Shown one piece after another: positions 1 to 8,056 of a stretch of DNA of 64,000 nucleotides; the first letter of the stretch is position 1, and every line of letters begins with the position of its first letter. The notes beneath the pieces were generated by a model. It was not told the origin of the DNA. It was given only the letters and a program-made list of their open reading frames with translations, and made no database searches. Origin of the DNA: Rhodococcus sp. B50 (GTDB taxonomy: Bacteria > Actinomycetota > Actinomycetes > Mycobacteriales > Mycobacteriaceae); contig NZ_WPAG02000002.1 of the NCBI RefSeq assembly GCF_013602415.1, positions 496,001-560,000 on the forward strand, read 5' to 3'. The translations under genes were made by a program, and so were the position numbers.

Positions 1-187
1 CGGGCAGGGCATGCTCATCGCCTTCGTCGTCGACGACGTCGACACCGAGTTCGCGCGCATCGCGGAGGCCGGTGCGACGGTGGTGACCAAGCCGGAGACC
101 GAGCCGTGGGGCGAGCGGTACTGCCAGTTCGCCGACCCCAACGGGATCATCTGGCAACTCGTCCACTGGGTCTCCGAACCGGCCTGA
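1..187 (+). CDS. VOC/glyoxalase-family protein, C-terminal part
   Basis: The gene enters from the left edge and ends with TGA at 185-187. About 61 residues are visible (reading frame from base 2). They contain a typical end-of-domain VOC pattern: a hydrophobic strand, an acidic helix with EAGA, then a Y-C-Q-F-x-D-P-x-G-x-x-W-x-L strand. That D-P-[ND]-G-[NI] turn is characteristic of the glyoxalase/bleomycin-resistance fold. The substrate cannot be told. A second VOC gene on the other strand ends 12 bp downstream, so the two converge. The start lies outside the window. Confidence 0.75.
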   Translation, partial: GQGMLIAFVVDDVDTEFARIAEAGATVVTKPETEPWGERYCQFADPNGIIWQLVHWVSEPA

Positions 188-199
188 CCTGAGCGAGGT

Positions 200-637
200 T
201 CAGTCGAGGCAGAATTCGTTGCCCTCGGGGTCGCTCATGACGATGTGGCCGGCCCCGAACGGCGGCGCCGGGTCGTGACGTTCCAGGCGCGTGGCTCCGC
301 GCGCGATGAGCCGTTCGGCCTCGGCTTCCAGGGCCGCCATGCGTTCGGCGCCGTCGAGTCCGGGCGCGGCACGCACGTCCAGGTGCACCCGGTTCTTGGC
401 CTGCTTGCCCTCGGGCACCTTCTGGAAGAACAACCGGGGCCCTGCCTCGTCCGGATCGACGACCGCCGACGCGTCGTTGCGTCGTTCGAGCGGCACTCCC
501 ATCGCGTCGAGTGCGTCGTCCCACGAGACGAAATTGCCGGGCGGCTTCTGTATCTCGTACCCGAGAGCGTCGGCCCAGAACTCCGCGAGGGCTCCGGGAT
601 CGGCGCAATCGAACGTGATCTGGATATCGCGTGCCAT
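200..637 (-). CDS. VOC-family (glyoxalase-like domain) protein
   Basis: A 145-residue protein starting at ATG 637. It begins with an ITFDCADP strand-turn followed by ALAEFWADALGYE, the usual helix of a glyoxalase-like (Glyoxalase_6) domain. It ends with HIVMSDPEGNEFCLD, the family's terminal D-P-E-G-N-E-F strand. Longer upstream in-frame starts exist, but the fold begins exactly at this ATG. The gene follows a DinB-family gene by one base, so the two are probably co-transcribed. No specific substrate can be assigned; members range from antibiotic-binding proteins to dioxygenases. Confidence 0.85.
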   Translation of the reverse strand: MARDIQITFDCADPGALAEFWADALGYEIQKPPGNFVSWDDALDAMGVPLERRNDASAVVDPDEAGPRLFFQKVPEGKQAKNRVHLDVRAAPGLDGAERMAALEAEAERLIARGATRLERHDPAPPFGAGHIVMSDPEGNEFCLD

Positions 638-638
638 G

Positions 639-1211
639 TCAGCTCGTCTCCTGTCGGGCTCGGGTACGGGAATGCAGGTAGAGGTCCCGCAGGAGGCAGA
701 CCTCGGACAGATGGTGGATGAGTTCGCGGTGGATGTGCAGGACCAGCATGCCCATCGGGTACTGCGCGTACGGTCCTTCCGCCTCACCGCACGGGCGGGC
801 GAGTCCGTCTTCCCCGAGGGACTCGACGCCTGCGATCCACGTCGAGAGTTCGGTATCGAGCTGGGCGAGGGCCTCGTCCGCTGTCGCTGCGTACTCGAAC
901 GACGTGTAGTCGGTGGGGGTCCGCCCGAAGTGACTCGCATTGCGCATCGCCAGCACGCCGACGATCACATGCCCGAGCCGCCACGCGATGGTCGTGAACG
1001 GCGGTGGATCGGGTTCGGGGAACGCGAAATCGATGGTCATCGCTCCGGCTCCCCCCTGCACGGGAGCGGTACTCGTCCCGCGCGGCCGCACACTCCAACA
1101 GTCCGGTGCGGGCTCGAAGAAGTATTCGTCGTCGGTAAGGCCGTCGAGGCGGTGGCGGACCGGATAGTCGAGTTGCTGTCGCAGTAGGTGGTTCCATTCG
1201 AGTTCCGTCAT
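639..1211 (-). CDS. DinB-family (DinB_2 / mycothiol-transferase-like) protein
   Basis: 190 residues from ATG 1211 (MTELEWNHLL). The protein has the four-helix layout of DinB/DfsB proteins: a first helix with the WxHLLRQQLDYP pattern, a central RLGHVIVGVLAMRN helix with a putative metal-binding His, and a late HIHRELIHHLSEVCLLRDLY helix carrying more His residues. Many actinobacterial members are mycothiol- or bacillithiol-dependent transferases or isomerases, but the substrate here is unknown. In-frame starts further upstream would run into the divergent regulator gene, so the ATG at 1211 is preferred. It lies one base from the following VOC gene and divergent from the WYL regulator at 1273. 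Confidence 0.75.
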   Translation of the reverse strand: MTELEWNHLLRQQLDYPVRHRLDGLTDDEYFFEPAPDCWSVRPRGTSTAPVQGGAGAMTIDFAFPEPDPPPFTTIAWRLGHVIVGVLAMRNASHFGRTPTDYTSFEYAATADEALAQLDTELSTWIAGVESLGEDGLARPCGEAEGPYAQYPMGMLVLHIHRELIHHLSEVCLLRDLYLHSRTRARQETS

Positions 1212-1272
1212 GACTCCAGGCTGACGCATATTGCGGACAGATTCGGTCCGTGATCTGTGCGACCATCGTCGT

Positions 1273-2238
1273 ATGACCGTCGAGTCGACCACCGAACGGG
1301 TCCTGCGGGTGCTGGCACTGCTGCAGAGCCGCCCGTCCTGGACCGCGGTCGAGCTCGCCGCGGAACTCGGCGTGACCGATCGCTCGGTGCGTCGCGACGT
1401 CGATCGTCTGCGTGCTCTCGGCTATCCCGTGCGCGCGACTCCCGGAGTCGGGGGCGGTTATCAGCTCGGAGCCGGCACGAGATTGCCGCCGCTGCTTCTG
1501 CACGACGACGAGGCGATCGCCACGGCGGTGTCGTTGCGACTGGCGTCGGGCAGCACGATCGCCGGCGCCGCCGAGGCGGCGCTGCGCGCACTGGCCAAGC
1601 TCGACCAGGTGATGCCACCACGCTTGCGCGAGGAGGTGCGGGCGATCTACGGCGCCACCGAGACCGTCGTCGGCGCGGGCACGGAGATCGACGTCGACGT
1701 GCTGATGGCCCTGGCCCGAGCCTGCCGCGACGCGACCCGTGTGCGGTTCCGGTACACCACCCGCCTGGACGCGGACGACGAGCGCACCGTGGAACCGGTA
1801 CGGATGGTCGCCGCGGGACAGCGCTGGTATCTCATGGCCTGGGATGTCGACCGTGACGACTGGCGTACCTTCCGGCTCGACCGGATGCGCGAGGTGACAC
1901 CCACGATGTGGCGGTTCCGGCCGCGGCAGCATCCTGATCCGGTGGCCTACGTCCAGCGGTCCGTGACCGAGTCGCCCTATCGGTACATCGCGCGGATCCG
2001 CCTGCGGGCCGACGCCGAACACGTGCGCGACATGGTGCCGCCACAGGTCGGGCGAGTCGAGGACGATGGGGACGGATGGTGCGTGCTCGTCGTCGGTGCG
2101 GACGACCCGGACTGGGTCGTGATGCACGTCGCGCGAATGGGTTTCGAGGCAGTCGTCCTCGAGCCACCGGAACTCCGGAAGGCTGCGGAACGGCTCGCGG
2201 CGCGCCTCGCCGCGATCGCCGCCCGTGTCGATCGGTGA
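1273..2238 (+). CDS. WYL-domain helix-turn-helix transcriptional regulator (YafY type)
   Basis: 321 residues from ATG 1273. The N-terminus (about residues 5-60) is a DeoR-like winged HTH (TERVLRVLALLQSRPSWTAVELAAELGVTDRSVRRDVDRL). The middle holds a WYL domain with the literal RWYLMAWD motif and a basic strand FRLDRMREV. A WCX-type C-terminal extension follows. Such regulators bind ligands, often nucleotides or ssDNA, through WYL and act on neighbouring genes. This one is divergent from the DinB/VOC pair, with about 60 bp between start codons, so it may control that pair. This is inference from position only. Confidence 0.9.
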   Translation: MTVESTTERVLRVLALLQSRPSWTAVELAAELGVTDRSVRRDVDRLRALGYPVRATPGVGGGYQLGAGTRLPPLLLHDDEAIATAVSLRLASGSTIAGAAEAALRALAKLDQVMPPRLREEVRAIYGATETVVGAGTEIDVDVLMALARACRDATRVRFRYTTRLDADDERTVEPVRMVAAGQRWYLMAWDVDRDDWRTFRLDRMREVTPTMWRFRPRQHPDPVAYVQRSVTESPYRYIARIRLRADAEHVRDMVPPQVGRVEDDGDGWCVLVVGADDPDWVVMHVARMGFEAVVLEPPELRKAAERLAARLAAIAARVDR

Positions 2239-2262
2239 CGGGTCCTCGCATACAGACCCGTC
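2237..2262 (+). terminator. Weak hairpin after the WYL regulator
   Basis: The inverted repeat GACGGGTC (2237-2244) / GACCCGTC (2255-2262) has a 10-base loop. It starts inside the WYL stop codon and ends 19 bases before the next GTG start. There is no T-run. It may be a weak terminator or attenuator between two same-strand genes. Confidence 0.3.
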
Positions 2263-2281
2263 GCATGGTTGTGTGGCGTAG

Positions 2282-3244
2282 GTGACGGCGAAGTGGCTCC
2301 GGCTCGGAGCAGACGGTCTCGGGTGGGCAGCGACCGCGACAGGCGCGGTCGGGCTCGCGCTCCATTTCAGTACGTCGTCGGCTCGGCCCCTGGTGCTCGC
2401 AGCGTCCGGCGCCTCGTATCTGATGGTCGGAGCGCTGATCGGGCTGGTGGTGTTCGGGGCTCGCCGTCACGTCATCGGAGTCCTCGCGGCGGCCGCGGTC
2501 GCCGCGCCGGCCATCTGGACACAGGCACCTCTCCACGTCGCGACAACCGCGTCCGGGACGGGACCCGACATCACGGTGATGCACGCGAACATCCTGTTCG
2601 ACGGGGGTGCCGATCCGGACGTCGTCGTCGCCCGGGTCCGGGAGCGTGACGTCGACCTGCTCACGGTGAACGAACTCACCTCTGCGGGAGTCGAGGGGCT
2701 CACCCGTGCCGGTCTCGACGACATGTTGCCCCACCGATATCTCGTTCCCGGACAGCTGGCGTCGGGTACGGGAATCTGGAGCCGATTTCCGCTGTCGGAC
2801 ACCGTCGAACACGACGGGTTCATGTTCCACCAACTCTCCGCGGTCGCGGACGTACCGGGAGCGGGACAGGTCGCAGTGCACGCATTCCACCCCGTGCCGC
2901 CGGTCTTCGATACGCAGGACTGGGCCGCCGAACTGTCACGACTGCAGGACATCCTCGATCGGTCTCCGGCGGACGTCCCCGCGGTCGTCGGCGGTGATTT
3001 CAATGCGACTCAGGGCCATTCGCAATTCCGCGCGTTGCTCTCGGGGCGCTTCGCCGATGCTGCCGAGCAAGTGGGAGCGGGGACGGTGCGCACCTACCCG
3101 ACCGACAAATCCGGCCCGCCGCTCGTCGCGATCGACCACGTCCTCGTCGCGGACGCGACGGCAACCTCGTTCGAGTCCGTCGAACTGCCCGGAGCGGATC
3201 ACCTCGCGGTGGTCGCCCGGATCCGGTTGAGTCCCCGGGCGTGA
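2282..3244 (+). CDS. Endonuclease/exonuclease/phosphatase-family protein, membrane anchored
   Basis: 320 residues from GTG 2282. The first 80 residues hold about three hydrophobic segments, so the protein is membrane anchored. From residue 98 an EEP fold follows with all signature elements: VMHANILFDG (Asn), LLTVNEL (metal-binding Glu), GDFNAT (Asp/Asn) and IDHVLV (Asp-His). The family includes AP endonucleases, DNase I-like enzymes and sphingomyelinase or inositol phosphatases. The membrane-anchored actinobacterial forms are mostly uncharacterised, and the catalytic part is probably extracytoplasmic. It is convergent with the esterase that ends at 3255. Confidence 0.85.
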   Translation: MTAKWLRLGADGLGWAATATGAVGLALHFSTSSARPLVLAASGASYLMVGALIGLVVFGARRHVIGVLAAAAVAAPAIWTQAPLHVATTASGTGPDITVMHANILFDGGADPDVVVARVRERDVDLLTVNELTSAGVEGLTRAGLDDMLPHRYLVPGQLASGTGIWSRFPLSDTVEHDGFMFHQLSAVADVPGAGQVAVHAFHPVPPVFDTQDWAAELSRLQDILDRSPADVPAVVGGDFNATQGHSQFRALLSGRFADAAEQVGAGTVRTYPTDKSGPPLVAIDHVLVADATATSFESVELPGADHLAVVARIRLSPRA

Positions 3245-3254
3245 CGACGTGGGA

Positions 3255-4292
3255 TCAGGGTTCGACGTTCATCGACTCGGCGAGGATCGGCCACGCCGTG
3301 CGCAGATCGTCCTCCCAGTAACCCCACGAATGCGTTCCGTCGGAGTCGAGTTCGGCCGTGACCGGGATGTCGAGGGATTCGAGCCGGTCCACCAGCTGTC
3401 GCGTGCAGATGTTCGTCGCGGCCTCGATCGCTCCGCCGGCGACGATCTGCGTGGCGAACGATTCGCCTGCCGCCCGTTCCTGGCCGGGGATGTCGTACGG
3501 GCCGGGTAGACCGTTGCGGCTCGACAGGTACAAGGCCTTGCCGCGCAGGCGTTCCGCATTGAGATAGACGTCGTGCTCGGCCCAGCGCGGACCGTCGGCC
3601 GGACCCCACATGTTCTCGACATCGCCCTTGCCGCGACGCTCGACGACGAGCTTCACGTACAGCTGTCCCACCGGGTCGCTGGTGCGCACGCATCCGCTGA
3701 AGGATGCCACACCGGAGTACAGGTCTCCGCTCTGGATCGCGAGGTCCAGCGCGGAACCCGCGCTCATGGACATCCCGATGATCGACTGCTTCCCGTCGGT
3801 GTCGAGCAGTTCGTCGACCACGGGCGGCAGTTCCTCGATGAGGAAGGTCTGCCATTGGTTGCGGCCGAGAACCGGGTCGTCGAGGTCCCAGTCGGTGAAG
3901 TAACTGAAGTTGCCGGTGGCGGGAACGACGACGTTGACGTCCTTGTCCGAGAAGAACTCGGCGATGTCGCTGCTCTCCATCCACCCGGTGCCGTCGATCA
4001 CGCCGACACCCGCGCCGCCGAGGGCGTAGACGACCGGCCGCGGCTCGCTCGGGTCGGCCGGACGCAGGACGTCGAGCGGGACGACGGTGTCCATCGCCGG
4101 AGAGTAGACGCGGACAGTCCAGTGCTGGTCGGTCACTTCGTCGATACCGTCGACATAGGCGGTGGCGGGCTCGGTGCTGCCCGGAGCAGGGTCGGCCTGC
4201 GCGGTGACAGCGCCGGACACGAGGATGGACAGGCCTGTGAGACCGATCGTGAGGCCACGGAAACCACGACGGGACACGACGGATCGACGCAC
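3255..4292 (-). CDS. Secreted antigen-85-type esterase / mycolyltransferase-like protein
   Basis: 345 residues from GTG 4292, with a GAGGAG ribosome site 7 bases upstream. The N-terminus carries a Tat-like signal (SRRGFRG before a hydrophobic stretch ending near AQA), so export by the twin-arginine route is likely. The mature part has the esterase D/Ag85 fold: a GMSMSAGSAL nucleophile elbow and an HSWGYWEDDL motif with the catalytic His, both as in Ag85/Cmt mycolyltransferases. A role in moving mycolates onto trehalose or arabinogalactan is plausible in a mycolate-containing genus. Other esterase-D-like acyl hydrolases cannot be excluded. Confidence 0.85.
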   Translation of the reverse strand: MRRSVVSRRGFRGLTIGLTGLSILVSGAVTAQADPAPGSTEPATAYVDGIDEVTDQHWTVRVYSPAMDTVVPLDVLRPADPSEPRPVVYALGGAGVGVIDGTGWMESSDIAEFFSDKDVNVVVPATGNFSYFTDWDLDDPVLGRNQWQTFLIEELPPVVDELLDTDGKQSIIGMSMSAGSALDLAIQSGDLYSGVASFSGCVRTSDPVGQLYVKLVVERRGKGDVENMWGPADGPRWAEHDVYLNAERLRGKALYLSSRNGLPGPYDIPGQERAAGESFATQIVAGGAIEAATNICTRQLVDRLESLDIPVTAELDSDGTHSWGYWEDDLRTAWPILAESMNVEP

Positions 4293-4430
4293 GGATGAAC
4301 TCCTCGACTCGAATTGATGCTGATGAGTCGTTCCCCAGGCTCGACCCGCTGGGCTGGACAGTACCTTCCCCCGGTTGCGAAAAGTGCCCCGGGGTACTGT
4401 GATTCCCAACTCTCGGGACGCCGGAACGGG

Positions 4431-4470
4431 TTCGGCCGCCGCACCCGGGACCTGGTGCGGCGGCCGAACT
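4431..4470 (-). terminator. 16-bp hairpin terminator downstream of the thiolase gene
   Basis: A perfect inverted repeat has arms at 4431-4446 (GTTCGGCCGCCGCACC) and 4455-4470 with an 8-base loop. It begins 21 bases past the thiolase stop, on the transcript's downstream side. There is no long T-run in this direction. The position between the thiolase and the next minus-strand gene supports a terminator role. Confidence 0.65.
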
Positions 4471-4490
4471 TTCGAGCGGTTGAGTGGTAC

Positions 4491-5639
4491 TCAGAGTGAC
4501 AGGATCGATGCGGCTGCGGTGCCGGGTGCGCCGTAGACCTGAGCAAGACCCACCTTCGGCTCGCCCGGGACCTGACGCTCGCCCGCCTGACCGCGCAGCT
4601 GCAGAACCAGTTCGTGGACCTGGCGGATGCCGGAGGCCCCGATGGGTTCACCGTTGGCGATGAGCCCGCCGTCGGTGTTCACCGGGAGCGATCCACCTAT
4701 CTCGGTCGCACCCTCGGCGATCAATTTCTCCTGGTCGCCGTCGGCGCACAGCCCGGTCTCGGCCATGTGGATGACTTCCGCTCCGGCGTCGGTGTCCTGG
4801 AGCTGAGCGACGTCGACATCCTCGGGACCGATTCCGGCGGCCTCGTAGGCGGCCTTCGCGGCGTAGACGGTGGGGGAGACGTCCTCCTCGACCGACGCCC
4901 ACGTCGCGTGGACCTCGTACGCACCGTAGGTGCGCGTCCGAATCGCGGTGGAGCGCAGGTATACCGGCTTGTTGGTGGTGTACTTCGACACCAAGTCGCC
5001 GCGGCACATGATCACCGCGGCGGCACCTTCGTCCGGAGCGCAGAACATCTTCGCCGTGAGGGGGTAGTTGAGCATCGGGGACGACAGGATCTCCTCGATG
5101 CTGAACTCGGTGCGGCGGAAGGCTTTCGGGTTGAGCCCGCCGTTGCGGTAGTTCTTCGCCGCGACCCGGGCGAGCGTTTCGTGCGAGATGTTGTGGTCGA
5201 TGGCGTAACGGTTCGCCTTCATGCCGAAGAACTTGGTGGTGACGAACTGCCCGTTCTCGGCGTACCAGGCGGGCAGGCCGAGCATGGCGGGGTCGGCGGT
5301 GAACGCGCCGCGGGGGTGCTTGTCGGTGCCCACCGCGATGCCGATGTCGTACTTGCCGGAACGGATCCCGTCCGCGGTCTGCTCGATCGCGCTCGCGGAC
5401 GTCGCGCACGCGTTGAACACGTTGGTGAAGGGAATGCCGGTCAGGCCCACGAGGCGGGTGACGGCGTCGGTGTTGTCGACCTCGTAGCTGCCGCCGATGC
5501 CGAACTGGATGTCCTTCCAGGCGACACCCGAGTCCTCGAGGGCGAGCTGGATTGCGTCTGCGGCCATTTCGATGGCCGACTTGGCGCCGAATCTACCGAA
5601 CGGGTGAAGGCCCACCCCGATGATGGCAACGTCGTTCAT
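4491..5639 (-). CDS. Thiolase-like lipid-transfer protein (SCP-x/Ltp type)
   Basis: 382 residues from ATG 5639 (MNDVAIIGVGLHPFGRF), the normal start for lipid-transfer thiolases. The nucleophilic Cys lies in NVFNACATSASAI. The C-terminal part has SLPVNTDGGLIANGEPIGASGIRQVHEL, a divergent form of the thiolase GHP-GASG loop found in the Ltp group. It is followed upstream by a DUF35 Zn-ribbon/OB protein. In rhodococci and mycobacteria such thiolase/DUF35 pairs act as retro-aldolases or thiolases in steroid or fatty-acyl-CoA side-chain removal. The exact substrate is not visible. Co-transcription is likely because only 34 bp separate the pair. Confidence 0.85.
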   Translation of the reverse strand: MNDVAIIGVGLHPFGRFGAKSAIEMAADAIQLALEDSGVAWKDIQFGIGGSYEVDNTDAVTRLVGLTGIPFTNVFNACATSASAIEQTADGIRSGKYDIGIAVGTDKHPRGAFTADPAMLGLPAWYAENGQFVTTKFFGMKANRYAIDHNISHETLARVAAKNYRNGGLNPKAFRRTEFSIEEILSSPMLNYPLTAKMFCAPDEGAAAVIMCRGDLVSKYTTNKPVYLRSTAIRTRTYGAYEVHATWASVEEDVSPTVYAAKAAYEAAGIGPEDVDVAQLQDTDAGAEVIHMAETGLCADGDQEKLIAEGATEIGGSLPVNTDGGLIANGEPIGASGIRQVHELVLQLRGQAGERQVPGEPKVGLAQVYGAPGTAAASILSL

Positions 5640-5673
5640 GATGTCGGGAACTCCTCGATGGGATGCGTGCGGA

Positions 5674-6093
5674 TCAGATCGGCGCGAAGGCCCACGTGAC
5701 GATGTCGGTGCCGTCGTCGTCGGTGTAGAAGGGGACGAAGGTGAGCTCGAGTTCCATGCCCGGGCGCAGTTTCTCCGGGTCGTTCTCCGTGAGGCGGGCC
5801 TCGACGCGGACCACGTCACCGAGTTGCACGAGTCCGAAGGCGAACGGCTCGAAGGTCGCCGCGGTCTCGTTGCCCGCGTAGGGCTGCTTCGGTACGAAGC
5901 CCTGCGTGGTCCACGCCACGAGCGTGCCGCGCCGCGGCAACGGCAGTTCCGAGATGTTCGCCCCGCTGCACCGGGGGCAGCGCGGCTGGGTGGGCCAGGT
6001 GGTCGCGGAGCAGTCGTCGCAGCGGCTGCCGATGAGCTGCGGGTTCTCTGCCGGCCACGTGGATACGTCGGGCGCGAGCGCCTTCGTCGTCAT
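5674..6093 (-). CDS. DUF35 OB-fold / zinc-ribbon acyl-CoA-associated protein
   Basis: 139 residues from ATG 6093. A rubredoxin-like zinc ribbon (CDDC near residue 25 and CPRC near residue 39) precedes an OB fold that ends in a VTWAFAPI strand. DUF35 proteins bind acyl-CoA and are obligate partners of SCP-x-type thiolases or MaoC-like hydratases. The gene lies directly upstream of such a thiolase on the same strand, so it probably forms the accessory subunit of that enzyme. A promoter with -35 and -10 elements can be seen upstream. Confidence 0.88.
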   Translation of the reverse strand: MTTKALAPDVSTWPAENPQLIGSRCDDCSATTWPTQPRCPRCSGANISELPLPRRGTLVAWTTQGFVPKQPYAGNETAATFEPFAFGLVQLGDVVRVEARLTENDPEKLRPGMELELTFVPFYTDDDGTDIVTWAFAPI

Positions 6094-6155
6094 GGTTCGT
6101 CCTCCGTTGTCCGATGCCGATGCGGCGGCCCTCGCCGCGGTCGAACATGAGGATT

Positions 6156-6187
6156 ACGTTAGACGGAAATGTCATTCTCTACAATGA
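6156..6187 (-). promoter_or_regulatory. Promoter and overlapping inverted repeat upstream of DUF35/thiolase
   Basis: On the minus strand TTGTAG (6184-6179) and TAACGT (6161-6156) are spaced by 17 bases, 63 bases upstream of the DUF35 start. An inverted repeat TCATT-CTCTAC-AATGA (6172-6187) covers the -35 element, an arrangement expected of a repressor operator. The surrounding 30 bases are much more AT-rich than the neighbourhood. The regulator is unknown. Confidence 0.5.
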
Positions 6188-6233
6188 GAGGATAAATATC
6201 GTTCGAGGCATCGACTCGTGGAGACGGGGACGG

Positions 6234-7889
6234 TCAGAACCGGCGCCTCCGCCGGGGAGGAGGTTTGCGTCGACCCGGCCGTGAGTGGTGCCGGTGTTGC
6301 TCCTCCTGTGCCGAGACCCCCACGCGGTACTCGTCGAGAACTCTCCGCATCGCGGCGATCGCGCGCTCCCGGGTACGCGGGTCGTCGATCTCGAGCAGCT
6401 GGTCGCGCAGGCCGGTGGCGAAATCGGCGTACTCGTTCTGCCAGTCGCGGCCGATCCGCACAGGCGCAGGCGGTGCGACGGTGGTGATGTGCTCGGCGGG
6501 AGCGCCCGCTGGGAGCCGGTACCGCGCGCCGATCTCCGGGACGACCACGCGGAGGTTTCCGTCGAGTTCGCGCAGCGACACCGTGAGGGCGGCGAGGGCG
6601 TCGGGTTCTCCGTGGTCGAGGAAGACCGTGCCGGAGATCGGCGCGCGCTGTGAGATCCAGCGCACCAGCTCGTCGCGGTCCGCGTGCGCGGAGTAGCTGT
6701 CGATCCGCCGGATCTGTGCTCGGATGTCGATGTCTTCACCCGAGATCCGGACCTTCGACGCGCCCTCGAGGATCACCCTGCCGAGCGTGCCCTGCGCTTG
6801 ATAGCCGACGAACAGCACAGTCGAGTCGTGGCGGTGCAGATTGTTCCGGAGATGGTGCCGCACTCGTCCCGCCTCGCACATCCCGGAGGCGGCGATGATG
6901 ATCGCGCGACGGAACGAATCGATTCGCATCGATTCCTCGGCGTCGGGGGTGTACCGGATACCGGGATGGCGGAAGACGTTCCGTCCCTCGAGGTCTTCGA
7001 GTTCGGCTGCGTGCCGGGCGAAGACCTCGGTGGCCCGGATCGCGAGCGGGGAGTCGACGAAGACCGGTACGTCGGGAATGCGCTCGTCGTCGAGAAGGTG
7101 GCCGATGTCGAGCAACAGCTCCTGGGTGCGTTCGAGAGCAAACGACGGGATGACCAGATTGCCGCCTCGCTCGAGTGCCTCGTTCACTTCCCGGGCCAGC
7201 AGATCGCGGCGCTCGGTGATGGTGAGCCGGGGTCGTGAGCGGTCTCCGTAGGTGGATTCGCAGACGATGTGGTCGATGCCGGTCGGGCCTTCCGGATCGG
7301 CATGGAACGCCTTCTGTTCCGGACCGAGATCGCCGGAGAACAACGTCCGCACGCCACCGGCCTCGACCTCCGCCGACGCCGACCCGAGGATGTGTCCGGC
7401 GTTCCACAGGCGGGCCCGGAAACCGGGCGTCGGCTCGAACCACTCTTCGAGGGGGACCGGCCGGGCGCGCGCCGCGGCGAGACGGGCGTCCTCCTCGGTG
7501 TAGATCGGGTGGAATTCGGCGCGGTTCGCGCGGTCGCGTCGCCGATTGCGGCGCTGGGCCTCGAACTCCTGGATGCGAGCCGAGTCGGCAAGCATGAACG
7601 AGAGCAATTCCGCCGTGGGGGCCGTGCAGAAGATCGGGCCGTCGAAGCCGCGGGCGACGAGCTTGGGGAGCAGGCCGCAATGGTCGATGTGGGCGTGGGT
7701 GAGGATCACGGCGTCGACCGACTCCGGGGGGAACGCGAACTCTGCGACGTTCAGGTTCTCGAGGCTGCGGGAGCCCTGGAACAGTCCGCAATCGATCAGG
7801 ATCCGCGCGTCGCCGAGTTCGACCGTCGCGCACGAACCGGTGACGGTTCTCGCCGCCCCGTGGAAAGTGAGTTCCGGATTGTCGGACAC
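6234..7889 (-). CDS. Metallo-beta-lactamase / beta-CASP / RMMBL ribonuclease-like protein
   Basis: 551 residues from GTG 7889, preceded by GAGGAG with a 5-base spacer. The HAHIDHCG metal motif sits near residue 62. The beta-CASP part carries DSPLAIRATEVF and ASGMCEAGRVRHHLRNNL. An RMMBL segment with SAHADRDEL and the His of FLDHGEPDAL follows. This is the architecture of CPSF73/RNase J-type and archaeal-like mRNA-processing nucleases (the Ysh1/Mbl family). A basic tail ends in about ten Arg/Pro residues and may bind nucleic acid. In bacteria this subgroup (separate from RNase J) has no fixed role. It is divergent from the alcohol dehydrogenase gene. Confidence 0.9.
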   Translation of the reverse strand: MSDNPELTFHGAARTVTGSCATVELGDARILIDCGLFQGSRSLENLNVAEFAFPPESVDAVILTHAHIDHCGLLPKLVARGFDGPIFCTAPTAELLSFMLADSARIQEFEAQRRNRRRDRANRAEFHPIYTEEDARLAAARARPVPLEEWFEPTPGFRARLWNAGHILGSASAEVEAGGVRTLFSGDLGPEQKAFHADPEGPTGIDHIVCESTYGDRSRPRLTITERRDLLAREVNEALERGGNLVIPSFALERTQELLLDIGHLLDDERIPDVPVFVDSPLAIRATEVFARHAAELEDLEGRNVFRHPGIRYTPDAEESMRIDSFRRAIIIAASGMCEAGRVRHHLRNNLHRHDSTVLFVGYQAQGTLGRVILEGASKVRISGEDIDIRAQIRRIDSYSAHADRDELVRWISQRAPISGTVFLDHGEPDALAALTVSLRELDGNLRVVVPEIGARYRLPAGAPAEHITTVAPPAPVRIGRDWQNEYADFATGLRDQLLEIDDPRTRERAIAAMRRVLDEYRVGVSAQEEQHRHHSRPGRRKPPPRRRRRF

Positions 7890-7980
7890 GGCATCTCCTC
7901 GGACGCTCGGGCGGTGGTGACCCGCGGGACTGCCTCTCACCGTATCGAGCGCGGGTGTCCCACCGGACCGGGAAAGGATG

Positions 7981-8018
7981 TAGAACCTGTTCCAATTCTG
8001 TGCGATTGTGGCTATCGT
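7981..8018 (+). promoter_or_regulatory. KstR-like operator over the -35 of the alcohol dehydrogenase promoter
   Basis: TAGAACCTGTTCCA (7981-7994) matches the TNNAACNNGTTNNA operator of the TetR-family cholesterol-catabolism repressor KstR at every fixed position. A plausible promoter overlaps it: TTCCAA (7990-7995), 17 bases, TATCGT (8013-8018), 38 bases before the ATG. This suggests control of the dehydrogenase, and possibly of the divergent beta-CASP gene, by KstR or a similar repressor. Confidence 0.6.
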
Positions 8019-8056
8019 CACGTGCAGAACCGGCAATGCGATGGAGGGCGAGCCAG

